Of a DNA stretch of 44,074 bases, positions 25,619 through 34,043 are shown one piece after another. The notes beneath the pieces were generated by a model, which saw nothing but the letters and a program-made list of their open reading frames with translations, had not been told where the DNA came from and made no database searches. The position numbers and the translations under genes are program-made. The first letter of the stretch is position 1, and the number at the start of each line of letters is the position of its first letter. Location: NCBI GenBank assembly GCA_016196545.1, contig JACPXM010000007.1, forward strand, positions 1-44,074. The letters are read 5' to 3'. This DNA is from Candidatus Omnitrophota bacterium (GTDB taxonomy: Bacteria; Omnitrophota; Omnitrophia; Omnitrophales; Aquincolibacteriaceae).

Positions 25619-27505
25619 TTATTTTCTCGGGCTTTGATAATAAACGTTACCCACAAAAAAGGGGCCAAGCGACTGCATATACCGTGCGGTTTGCTGGGTC
25701 TTTCGCATGGCTTCGACCAGCTTGGACAAATAATGAAGCTCGGGACCGACAAGGCCCAGCACAAATTCATTGTCCCGCGCGTCCAAGCCGTAACAGGCAA
25801 GGCGAAGGTCCGCGGCATAACCTGCCTGACCGAAATTGCGGCCAATCATAGCATGCTCCCACAAAATTTTATCCTGTTCCGCTTTGGAAAGGAGCGCGAA
25901 TTCTGGCTTGCGGCGAAGAGGATACCAAATCGCCCAGGGCCAATCAGGATTCAGGGCCGTGCGTCTCGGTTTCTGAAGCAGCCAGTCTTCCAGGGCCGCT
26001 TCCCGGCCTGCCGCATAAGTTCTTCCGAACATCGTTAGCTCGGCTTTAGGAGTCAAATTTTCAAAGGGTGGTTGCTGAAAAAGTTTTCGTACCTCACGAG
26101 TGAACATTTCGGGATTTTCCGAAAGAATCAAGGCGCCGACACCGTACGGATCATTCACATCCGCATAGAGCACTCCTTCAAGACCCGAGGCTTGAAAGGT
26201 TTTTGCCAAGGAATCCACATTCCTGCAGCCTGTAAAACATTGCAGCTGAAAATAAAGCCGCCTGTCCAGGGCTTGAATCACGCCCGATTTCGGCTGTCCG
26301 GTTTCACGCAAATCCCGTGAGTCCCCTTGATAATAGAGGTCGCGGTCCGGGACAATCTCCCAGCGCCTCGCAACTTCGGAAAGTTCCTGTGTCAACGGCC
26401 ATTGATCCGCCTGAGGTTTTCCTGAATATTGCGTCGTGGCTCCCTTTAAAGACATTGAATTCCGATTATCACCGATTTTTGTGATGGCCTCAACGATGTC
26501 GCGCGGCAACGGAGGTGCCAGGGAAAGTTTGACCAGCTCCTCAAGTTCGATTTCAACCGGTTTGGCGTCCGGTCCCGCCTCTTGAACCAAGGTCGGGATC
26601 ACGCAATCCACAGCAGGCTGAGCGAGCGTCCAGCGCGAGGCAAGTTGCAAAAGCGTCATCGGAAATTCGCGCGCGGTTTCACGCATTTTCTCTGCCTTCG
26701 GAAGCGCAGTTTCAATCCAGCCCTCGGGCCGAAAGGCGCGATGATCCTGACGGCTGAGTTTATGGCCCGGTTTTAAATCGCCGTGAAAGATGCCGCCAGA
26801 GTCCACGACACGCGCGATGACTTTGACTGCAAATTTTTCCGCGGCAGGAAGCGAGAGCATTCCAGGCCACGGCTCCAGTGGATTTAAAATAATCATGGCC
26901 CAATCGATTAAATCATGAAATTTTTCAAAACATTGAATGAGATCCAACGCAAAACCGTTGGCCGGACCCGGGGCAAGGCCGAGTCGATGCGTAATCCCCT
27001 GTTTTTTGAGCGATTCCAGGCCTTTCCAAACGGCCTCGCCCGTATATCCCGTAAAGTCGGGATTATGAAGAAGCAGCAAGTCAAAATAGGCCGTACCCAG
27101 TCTTTCAAGGGATTTTCCGGAGGCCATCGCAAGAAAATTTGCGTATTCATTTTCAGGACGAAGATTTGGGTCCGTAAAACGCGGAAAACCTTTTTCTGCC
27201 TGGCGCTTTCCTTTGTAGAAATCATGTCCAATGAGTCCAATAAGGCAATAACTTGAGCGCGGATAACCGCCCAGGGCTTTTCCCATCAACTTATCCGCTT
27301 CCCCCTCACCGTAAACATCGGCGGACATAAACGTGCGAATGCCACTTTCATAAGCACGTTGGATGAGCCTTAGGAGCCGCAATTCGCCGATATCTTCGCC
27401 GAAATTCATGAAATGGCCGCCAGACCAGATGCCGAAGGCGGCTTCACCCGGCTCAAGGCCTTTGATTTCAGTTTTCTGAGAAATGTTTTTTAACTGGGTA
27501 GGCAT
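25619..27505 (-). CDS. Aldo/keto reductase domain fused to chlorite dismutase/HemQ-like domain
   Basis: N-terminal AKR (FGIWSGGHFMNFGEDIGELRLLRLIQRAYESGIRTFMSADVYGEGEADKLMGKAL...YFDLLLLHNPD); C-terminal Cld-family region WAIWYPLRRKPEFALLSKAEQDKILWEHAMIGRNFGQAGYAADLRLACYGLDARDNEFVLGLVGPELHYLSKLVEAMRKTQQTARYMQSLGPFFVGNV in one uninterrupted ORF. Confidence 0.87.
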   Translation of the reverse strand: MPTQLKNISQKTEIKGLEPGEAAFGIWSGGHFMNFGEDIGELRLLRLIQRAYESGIRTFMSADVYGEGEADKLMGKALGGYPRSSYCLIGLIGHDFYKGKRQAEKGFPRFTDPNLRPENEYANFLAMASGKSLERLGTAYFDLLLLHNPDFTGYTGEAVWKGLESLKKQGITHRLGLAPGPANGFALDLIQCFEKFHDLIDWAMIILNPLEPWPGMLSLPAAEKFAVKVIARVVDSGGIFHGDLKPGHKLSRQDHRAFRPEGWIETALPKAEKMRETAREFPMTLLQLASRWTLAQPAVDCVIPTLVQEAGPDAKPVEIELEELVKLSLAPPLPRDIVEAITKIGDNRNSMSLKGATTQYSGKPQADQWPLTQELSEVARRWEIVPDRDLYYQGDSRDLRETGQPKSGVIQALDRRLYFQLQCFTGCRNVDSLAKTFQASGLEGVLYADVNDPYGVGALILSENPEMFTREVRKLFQQPPFENLTPKAELTMFGRTYAAGREAALEDWLLQKPRRTALNPDWPWAIWYPLRRKPEFALLSKAEQDKILWEHAMIGRNFGQAGYAADLRLACYGLDARDNEFVLGLVGPELHYLSKLVEAMRKTQQTARYMQSLGPFFVGNVYYQSPRK

Positions 27506-27694
27506 TTAAGAAGCTTTGGGAGGATTTTGATTCTGATCGGAGGAGCCGTCTTTCAGTGATTTTTTAAACTCCCGTATTCCTTCTCCGAGGGCACGACCTA
27601 TTTCGGGCAGTCGTTTGGCGCCGAAAAGCAGTAACACAACCGTAAGAATGACGACTACTTCCAAAGGCCCAGGCATATTCATAAAAGCCTCCAA
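27506..27694 (-). CDS. tatA: Sec-independent (Tat) translocase TatA-like protein
   Basis: MNMPGPLEVVVILTVVLLLFGAKRLPEIGRALGEGIREFKKSLKDG, textbook TatA/E. Confidence 0.93.
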   Translation of the reverse strand: MEAFMNMPGPLEVVVILTVVLLLFGAKRLPEIGRALGEGIREFKKSLKDGSSDQNQNPPKAS

Positions 27695-27749
27695 AATTGG
27701 GGATTAAGATGTCTGTAGGATAGCAAAAATTCGGCACTTGCTCAACTTG

Positions 27750-27831
27750 TTACTTTTTGACTTTTTCGAGCATTTCCTGGGCGTGCTGGCGGGAAATATC
27801 ACTTTCTTTTTGGCCGCTCATCATTTGCGCT
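27750..27831 (-). pseudogene. Duplicated 3' fragment of recN (last 26 codons plus stop)
   Basis: Reads AQMMSGQKESDISRQHAQEMLEKVKK-stop, versus AQMMSGKSETDISRRHAEEMLEKVKK-stop at the end of intact recN (31110-31191). Gapless alignment with about 14 mismatches over 80 nt. Confidence 0.9.
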
Positions 27832-27832
27832 C

Positions 27833-28299
27833 TCACTTACTTCGTTTTACCTTCATCCCAGGAGGAATTGAAAACAAAGCTGCATCTAATGGGACATTTT
27901 CTTCAATCTTTATAGCTTCTCTCGTCTTAAAACTGCCGAATTCATTTTTTTCTTCTTTTAGCGTAATTCCATACCAAGACCAAATCTTTGTCTGATTCTC
28001 GTCGGCAAAAAGTTTTCCTTGGTAAACCTTGCACGTTTTGTCCAATATTTTTTCTTCACCCCGTAGATTTTTTTCCTCTAGCAACAAGTCAAACCATACG
28101 GGAGATGATACAGCGGGAATAAGATCTTGCCCTCCCGGAATGGTATACCTTGATAAATGCAATAGCCAATTTGATAAAAAATCATGCCCATAAAACTGGG
28201 CCTCATTTTTTACAGGGTCAACGTAGTAAGTCCTATCACTGTTACGAATGGCTGCTCTCTCCGATGTAGGTGGCTCACTCTTAAACTTTTTTTCTATAG
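27833..28299 (-). CDS. Hypothetical protein, 5' end displaced by IS insertion
   Basis: Open frame continues upstream of the tracked ATG (28162): IEKKFKSEPPTSERAAIRNSDRTYYVDPVKNEAQFYGHDFLSNWLLHLSRYTIPGG..., running into the IS end at 28300. Confidence 0.5.
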
Positions 28300-28349
28300 T
28301 GGCCCCGGTTGTCTAGACCGTTTTTTGTATCGATTTTAGATATTATTTG

Positions 28350-29189
28350 TTAAGCCACCGGGTTGGGATTTTGGGCCACCTCCAGCCCCGAGTACACAAG
28401 CCACGGGGTTTTGTAATCCAGCGATTGATGATGCCGCTGCAAGTTGTAGAAATCGAAGTATTCTTTGAGCCCCGCCTCAGCGTCCGGAATTGTTTCATAG
28501 CCTTTCAGGTAAACATTTTCGTATTTAACGCTGCGCCACAATCTTTCCACAAAAATGTTGTCCAGCGCGCGGCCGCGGCCGTCCATACTGATTTTGATGC
28601 CACGATTCAAAAGCACTCGCGTGAATTCCTCGCTCGTGAACTGGCTGCCCTGGTCCGTGTTGAAAATCTCTGGTGTCGCATACCCAAGCGCCTCTTTCAA
28701 AGCTTCCACGCAAAAATCGCTGGTTAGCGTGTTAGAAATTTTCCAAGCGAGCACATACCGGCTTTTCCAATCCATCACGGCCGCCAAATACACGAATCCC
28801 TGCCGAAGCTTGATGTAGGTAATATCCATGCTCCAGACTTGGTTGGTGCGATTGACATTCACTCCGCGGAGCAAATACGGATATACCGGATGACCGGGAT
28901 GCGGCTTTGAGGTGTTTCTCTTGGGAAATATCGCCTCAAGGCCCATCAAACGCATCAACCGGCCCGCGCGTTTGCGGCCCACAAAAGACCCGCGGCTTTT
29001 GAGCTCACGCGACATTCTTCGGGCACCGTAAAACGGCCACTTCGTGTAAATCTCGTCGATCAGATTCATCACCGCCTGATCTTCGGGACTTACCGGCATC
29101 GGCTCGTAATAAAAACCAGAGCGGCTGCAAAAAAGCAGCTCACACTGACGCCTCACACTCACAGGAGATGATTCCTCACGCTCAATCAA
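28350..29189 (-). CDS. IS3-family transposase OrfB (integrase core, DDE)
   Basis: GRKRAGRLMRLMGLEAIFPKRNTSKP...NQVWSMDITYIKLRQGFVYLAAVMDWKSRYVLAWKIS...IFNTDQGSQFTSEEF...NIFVERLWRSVKYE. Confidence 0.95.
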   Translation of the reverse strand: MIEREESSPVSVRRQCELLFCSRSGFYYEPMPVSPEDQAVMNLIDEIYTKWPFYGARRMSRELKSRGSFVGRKRAGRLMRLMGLEAIFPKRNTSKPHPGHPVYPYLLRGVNVNRTNQVWSMDITYIKLRQGFVYLAAVMDWKSRYVLAWKISNTLTSDFCVEALKEALGYATPEIFNTDQGSQFTSEEFTRVLLNRGIKISMDGRGRALDNIFVERLWRSVKYENVYLKGYETIPDAEAGLKEYFDFYNLQRHHQSLDYKTPWLVYSGLEVAQNPNPVA

Positions 29190-29209
29190 AGCACGCCTCT
29201 CGTCCAGAC

Positions 29210-29503
29210 TCAGATGTTTAATTTTTTTTTGAGCCAGTTGTTTTCCACCTGCATCCGGCCCACGTTTTTGTAAAGATCCTCGATCAACTCTTTTTGGTCC
29301 TTCATCTTTTCGGCTCCGCCGGAAGGACTTGAGAAAAGCTCGGCCAGCCGGTCCTTGACCACGGCTTTCCAGGTGTTGATCTGCGAGACGTGCACTTCGT
29401 ATTCGGCGGCAAGCTCGGCCATTGTTTTGTCGCCCCTCAACGCCGCCAGAGCCACTTTCGCTTTAAATTCATCCGGAAATTTCTTGCGCATTTGGACCTC
29501 CAT
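29210..29503 (-). CDS. IS3-family transposase OrfA (HTH)
   Basis: MRKKFPDEFKAKVALAALRGDKTMAELAAEYEVHVSQINTWKAVV; ends in an A9 run (CTCAAAAAAAAATTAAAC), a likely -1 frameshift site producing OrfAB. Confidence 0.93.
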   Translation of the reverse strand: MEVQMRKKFPDEFKAKVALAALRGDKTMAELAAEYEVHVSQINTWKAVVKDRLAELFSSPSGGAEKMKDQKELIEDLYKNVGRMQVENNWLKKKLNI

Positions 29504-29528
29504 TTATTGGGCCTGATTATATCTAACT

Positions 29529-30422
29529 TCAGGCTACTTTTTGGTCCAGTTTTCCGGGGCCACTATAGTCAATATACCTGACTTCGACACTTTTCATATC
29601 GGAGAATTTGCCTTTCTCTCTTACTTGATAGACAATTTTCACGGTCTTAAAAGGCGGCTTAGTGAATTGCGGAAGAGACCCATTTTTTTGAATATGCGAC
29701 ATAGCAAGATCGACTTGGTATCGTTTCGTAGAAACATCAACCATGTCATGCAGAAGAAAGATAACCATCCAAATCAAAAAAAATCCATAAACTGTTCTTT
29801 TATCCCAGCTCTTTAAAATGTAACCGTCATTTCCATTAATTCGCTCCGCTTGCTTATAAGCATCAATAGAAGCCCAGAGTATTATCCCTGTGACAAAAGG
29901 AAAACCAATCGATATTGGTAATATTAGAAGTTTTCGAGAAGAAGACCCTATCATAGTCAAAAGGGAAGAAATGGAAAATAGAAGCAAATATCCAAAACCC
30001 TTTAATTTCTGCGAATTATAAAATTGCCCTACGCCGGGAAACAGTACGGACAGAAAGACGGCCAAAAAGGGTTCTTTCCCTCGCTTCGGTATTTGAAAAG
30101 AGTGTTTCTTATTGTACTTTTTAGTAGTGGCATGAGCATCCACCAATACGTAAATCCAAAAAATTAGACCTGCGTAGCTTAAAACCCGGGCAGCTATTTT
30201 TAGATTGGGCAATGTAACAAGTTCAACAAACGGTCTCCAAGTTATGACAAACAATAAGGGGATTTCCAATAAAATCCCAAGAAGAATAAAAACCAAGCCT
30301 TTAATTTTCTTTCCACCGTAAATTTGACCCATTCCGGGGAAAATTTGGGAAAGCACAACCGCCAGCCATGGTTCTTTCCCGACTGCACCTTCTCTAGAAA
30401 AAATAAAGGATCGGGTATGCAT
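29529..30422 (-). CDS. Membrane protein with duplicated TM2-like segments; C-terminus altered by IS
   Basis: Internal repeat KEPWLAVVLSQIFPGMGQIYGGKKIKGLVFILLG / KEPFLAVFLSVLFPGVGQFYNSQKLKGFGYLLLF; the final codons (after RYIDY) read into the IS end. Confidence 0.65.
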   Translation of the reverse strand: MHTRSFIFSREGAVGKEPWLAVVLSQIFPGMGQIYGGKKIKGLVFILLGILLEIPLLFVITWRPFVELVTLPNLKIAARVLSYAGLIFWIYVLVDAHATTKKYNKKHSFQIPKRGKEPFLAVFLSVLFPGVGQFYNSQKLKGFGYLLLFSISSLLTMIGSSSRKLLILPISIGFPFVTGIILWASIDAYKQAERINGNDGYILKSWDKRTVYGFFLIWMVIFLLHDMVDVSTKRYQVDLAMSHIQKNGSLPQFTKPPFKTVKIVYQVREKGKFSDMKSVEVRYIDYSGPGKLDQKVA

Positions 30423-30431
30423 AAGTTAAAC

Positions 30432-30761
30432 CTAGAGAATTTTTTTAATCTCTATAGCAAGATCGGGGAGCTTATTTTTAATAACATCCCAAATAATCTC
30501 GGTGTCGATCCCAAAATATTCGTGAATAAGAATATCCCGAAGACCGGCTATTTTCTTCCACTCAACAGACGGATATTTTGTTTGAATTTCTTTGGGGATT
30601 TTTTTGACCGCTTCACCGATAATTTCCAGATTGCGGACAACGGCGTCAAGGGTTTTAAGATCGCTGGAAAATTGCTCCCTGGTTAGGCTGGAGGTATAAG
30701 TTTGGATTCGAGAAGCGGCTTCGAGAATATCGTCCAAATAGACTTTATAATCACGCGGCAT
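30432..30761 (-). CDS. hepT: HepT-like HEPN toxin (DUF86)
   Basis: MPRDYKVYLDDILEAASRIQTYTSSLTREQF...LRDILIHEYFGIDTEIIW; exact RX4HXY motif (RDILIHEY). Confidence 0.9.
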   Translation of the reverse strand: MPRDYKVYLDDILEAASRIQTYTSSLTREQFSSDLKTLDAVVRNLEIIGEAVKKIPKEIQTKYPSVEWKKIAGLRDILIHEYFGIDTEIIWDVIKNKLPDLAIEIKKIL

Positions 30762-31041
30762 CAACAAGATCCTGAAGAATTCGAGTCTTAAGGCGGGGCT
30801 TAATGGCACTGAATAAAACAAGGTCCACACGGCAGCCAAACAAATCCTCAAGATAATGCTTCAAATTCATGTAGGAGTCAAAAGTCTTTGGCTCCAGCTC
30901 AACGGCAAAGTCCAAATCACTGGAGACGTTTTGTTTGCCACGCACAAAGGATCCGAAAAGCCCCAAACGCTTGACCCCTAATTTTCGAATGTCTGTCTGA
31001 TGATCCCGAATGGTTTTTAAAACTGATTCCTTATCTTGCAT
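30751..31041 (-). CDS. mntA: MntA-like minimal nucleotidyltransferase antitoxin
   Basis: Exact GSX10DXD motif (GSFVRGKQNVSSDLD); overlaps hepT by 11 nt. Confidence 0.9.
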   Translation of the reverse strand: MQDKESVLKTIRDHQTDIRKLGVKRLGLFGSFVRGKQNVSSDLDFAVELEPKTFDSYMNLKHYLEDLFGCRVDLVLFSAIKPRLKTRILQDLVDAA

Positions 31042-31109
31042 AATCAGCCTCCTTTCGAATTGACAAATCGATCATGAGTATATTCGATCCAATACGGAAT
31101 AAAAAGAAG

Positions 31110-32774
31110 TTACTTTTTGACTTTTTCGAGCATTTCCTCAGCATGGCGGCGGGAGATATCGGTTTCGGACTTTCCGCTCATCATTTGCGCGAGCTCTTTC
31201 ACGCGTTCCTCACCTTCAATGACGCGGTACTGGGCAAAGGTGCGCTTGTCCTTAATCGTCTTAAAAACCTTGATGTGGCGCTCTCCGAAAGAGGCGATTT
31301 GGGGAAGATGCGTGATCACAAACACCTGATGGCTTTGTGTAATTTCCTTCAATTTATTGCCCACCACCGTACCCAGCCGACCGCCGATATTGGCGTCGAT
31401 TTCATCAAAAATCAAAGTCGGAACGGGGTCGGCCTTCATCAGCGTTTTTTTCAGGGCAAGCATCACGCGCGAGGCCTCGCCACCAGAAATGATTTTCGCG
31501 AGGGCCTGCGCCGGCTCGCCGGCATTTAAGGAAATCATAAATTCTGCTGCGTCTTGGCCGAGGGGCCCAAAATCAGCGGGGGAAAAATCCATGCGGAATT
31601 CGGCGTGAGTCATCCCCAAATCCAAAAGCTCTTTTTCAATTCCCTTTCTTAAATTTTGAGCCGCTTTTTTTCGAGCATCCGTCAACACGCGCCCGGCGGT
31701 TTGAATTTGGGGAAGAAGCGAACTGATTTTTCTCTCGGTTTCCTTTTCATAAACCCCAGAATGGGTAAGATCGTCAAATCGCTTTTTTGTTTTCTCATAA
31801 AAAGAACCGGCTTCGGCAAGTGTCGGGCCGTACTTTTTTTTGATGCGGTTTAAGTCGCTCAACCGCGACTGGATTTCCTCAAGACGCTCCGGGTCCGCGT
31901 CAAGCTTTTCCAAATAATCGCGCAGGGAACGAATGAATTCCTCAAGCTCAAGACGCGCGGTTTCAAATCCAGCCTTCAGAGGTTCCAGAGAAGAATCGAT
32001 ACGGGATAAATCTTGAAAATATCGGGAAGCCTCCCCCGCATTGGACGACGCCGAACCTTCCCCTTCTTCCAAAAGATTTAGGATGCGCACGGTTTTTTCC
32101 CGGATTTTTTCCGAGTGGGCAAAGCGCACGCGCTCGGATTCAAGCTTCAAGTCTTCCTCCGGGTCGGAAATCCCCGCATTTTTTATTTCCTCGATTTGAA
32201 ATTTGAGTAAATCAAGCTCGCGCTCCCGGCCCTGTTGAAGGGACAAAAGCTCATCTCTTCTTCGCAAAAGAGAGGAGAATTCTTCATAAAGCGTACGGTA
32301 TTCTTGAAGGGGCCGCGCGGAAGGCCAAAGCCCGTCCAGCACGGGAAGATGCGTCGCCGGGTCCAGGAGCATTTGATGATCATACTGCCCATGAATATCC
32401 ATTAAATATTTTCCTAATTCACGCAAAGTTGAAATATTCACGGTGCGGCCGTTTACCCACCCACGGCTGCGCCCCTGCCAGGAAAGGTCGCGGCGCAAAA
32501 TTAAAAGCGAATCACCGTCTTCAAAATATTCAGAGAACGAAGGTTTTTTTAAAAATTCCTTCGCAGGTTCAAACACCGCCTCCACAAGACAGCTTTTTTT
32601 TGAATCGCGCACATATTCTGCGTCCGAACGCTCACCCATCACAAAACGCAATGCGTCTATCAAAATCGATTTTCCCGCTCCAGTTTCCCCGGTCAAAATA
32701 TTCAGATCCCGGATAAATTCAAGCGTCACGTCATCGATCAATGCAAAATTTTCGATGTGAAGACGCGCGAGCAT
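31110..32774 (-). CDS. recN: DNA repair protein RecN
   Basis: MLARLHIENFALIDDVTLEFIRDLNILTGETGAGKSILIDALRFVMGERSD; C-terminal ISGGEASRVMLALKKTL...LIFDEIDANIGGRLGTVVGNKL. Confidence 0.96.
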   Translation of the reverse strand: MLARLHIENFALIDDVTLEFIRDLNILTGETGAGKSILIDALRFVMGERSDAEYVRDSKKSCLVEAVFEPAKEFLKKPSFSEYFEDGDSLLILRRDLSWQGRSRGWVNGRTVNISTLRELGKYLMDIHGQYDHQMLLDPATHLPVLDGLWPSARPLQEYRTLYEEFSSLLRRRDELLSLQQGRERELDLLKFQIEEIKNAGISDPEEDLKLESERVRFAHSEKIREKTVRILNLLEEGEGSASSNAGEASRYFQDLSRIDSSLEPLKAGFETARLELEEFIRSLRDYLEKLDADPERLEEIQSRLSDLNRIKKKYGPTLAEAGSFYEKTKKRFDDLTHSGVYEKETERKISSLLPQIQTAGRVLTDARKKAAQNLRKGIEKELLDLGMTHAEFRMDFSPADFGPLGQDAAEFMISLNAGEPAQALAKIISGGEASRVMLALKKTLMKADPVPTLIFDEIDANIGGRLGTVVGNKLKEITQSHQVFVITHLPQIASFGERHIKVFKTIKDKRTFAQYRVIEGEERVKELAQMMSGKSETDISRRHAEEMLEKVKK

Positions 32775-33607
32775 CAGTCCTCTGCTTTTTCAGATTGCGA
32801 AATTTTATCCTGCAGAAGCCGGACCAGCCGGACAGAAAAAGAGCGGCTGACAAAACGGTTTCCGAAAGCCAATAATTTATTTTTGAATCCGGGGATTACC
32901 AGGGACTTCCCCTTCATCATCCCCTCGTAACCGATTTCTGCCACTTTTGAGGCAGACATCATACCCAACTTGAACAGTTTGGAGTCCTTCATACCCGCCC
33001 TTTCGCGGAATTCGGATTCCGTAGGACCGGGGCAAAGGCAGGTGACGGATACACCCTTGGAATTTAGTTCATTATGAAGCGCCTCAGAAAAGGACAACAC
33101 AAAGGCCTTCGTCGCGTAGTAAATTGCCATCATAGGCCCGGCCTGAAAGGCCGCGGTGGAGGCGACATTCATAATTTTTCCCCATCCCCGCTGGGCCATG
33201 CGAGGCAGAAAAAGTTTAGTCAAATGAACCAAGGCCCCCATATTGAGCTCCATCATCTCAAGCTCTTCATCGAGATCGGTTTCAAGAAAAGTACCGTGAA
33301 GGCCAAAACCCGCATTATTAATTAAAACATCGGGCTCCCATTGTTCGCGGGTAAGTTCGATAAATATCTCGCCCGGGGCAAGCGGCTTGGAAAGATCCTT
33401 GGCGAGGACATAAATCTTAATGGGATGAAGGGCATGCTGTGACTTGATTTCCTGAGCCACGGCTTCAAGGCGGGCTTTGTTTCGGGAAATGAGAATTAAA
33501 TCGTAGCCTTTGCGCGCAAAAAGCCGGGCGAATTCAAGCCCTATCCCCGCAGATGCTCCCGTGATGAGAACGGATTTTCTTTCCTGATAAGGAGGGTTCG
33601 ATTCCAT
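32774..33607 (-). CDS. Short-chain dehydrogenase/reductase
   Basis: Rossmann TGASAGIGLEFAR; NNAG; active site YYATKAF. Confidence 0.92.
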   Translation of the reverse strand: MESNPPYQERKSVLITGASAGIGLEFARLFARKGYDLILISRNKARLEAVAQEIKSQHALHPIKIYVLAKDLSKPLAPGEIFIELTREQWEPDVLINNAGFGLHGTFLETDLDEELEMMELNMGALVHLTKLFLPRMAQRGWGKIMNVASTAAFQAGPMMAIYYATKAFVLSFSEALHNELNSKGVSVTCLCPGPTESEFRERAGMKDSKLFKLGMMSASKVAEIGYEGMMKGKSLVIPGFKNKLLAFGNRFVSRSFSVRLVRLLQDKISQSEKAED

Positions 33608-33661
33608 GCCCCTTAAACTATCAAAAAATGACGTGTTTCTCCACGTAAAATATTTTTGAGA

Positions 33662-34039
33662 TCAGGCGGCTTGAGGACGCATCGCTTTCACGATCGCTTC
33701 TTGGAGATCTTCCATCGTCACGGGCTTCATCAAAACTATATCCGCTTGAGGAGCCGTATCTTCCGTTATGGTTCCGGAAAGCATGATCACGGGCAATTTA
33801 GGATTCAATTTTTTGATCCGTAGGACGAGTTCATCTCCCGTCATGAAGGGAAGCGCGCGGTCCGCGATGATCAAATCATAATTCCCTCTATTCCCTTGAA
33901 ATTTTTCGAAGGCTTCAAGGCCCGTATCTGCGGTTTCCACTTTATGGCCGCCGCGCTCCAGAAACATCACGATGATGTCACGCACATGCGGATTGTCCTC
34001 CACATAAAGAATCCGGTGTTTCTCGCTCCCAGGGACCAT
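33662..34039 (-). CDS. Single-domain response regulator (receiver)
   Basis: RILYVEDNPHVRDIIVMFLERGGHKVETADTGLEAFEKFQ...IIADRALPFMTGDELVLRIKKLNPKLPVIMLSG; likely start MVPGSEKHRILYVEDN at 34039. Confidence 0.85.
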   Translation of the reverse strand: MVPGSEKHRILYVEDNPHVRDIIVMFLERGGHKVETADTGLEAFEKFQGNRGNYDLIIADRALPFMTGDELVLRIKKLNPKLPVIMLSGTITEDTAPQADIVLMKPVTMEDLQEAIVKAMRPQAA

Positions 34040-34043
34040 CGCT

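Larger units (their letters stand above)
28300..29562 (-). mobile_element. IS3-family insertion sequence, apparently complete
   Basis: orfA plus rve-type orfB; imperfect terminal inverted repeats TGGCCCCGGTTGTCTAGACC... / TGGCCCCGGAAAACTGGACC...; CTATAG on both sides (28294-28299 and 29563-29568). Confidence 0.88.

Noticed and set aside
27738-27995. Plus-strand 85-aa ORF over the recN remnant
   Set aside because: It is antisense to the recN tail duplicate and the adjacent minus-strand frame.
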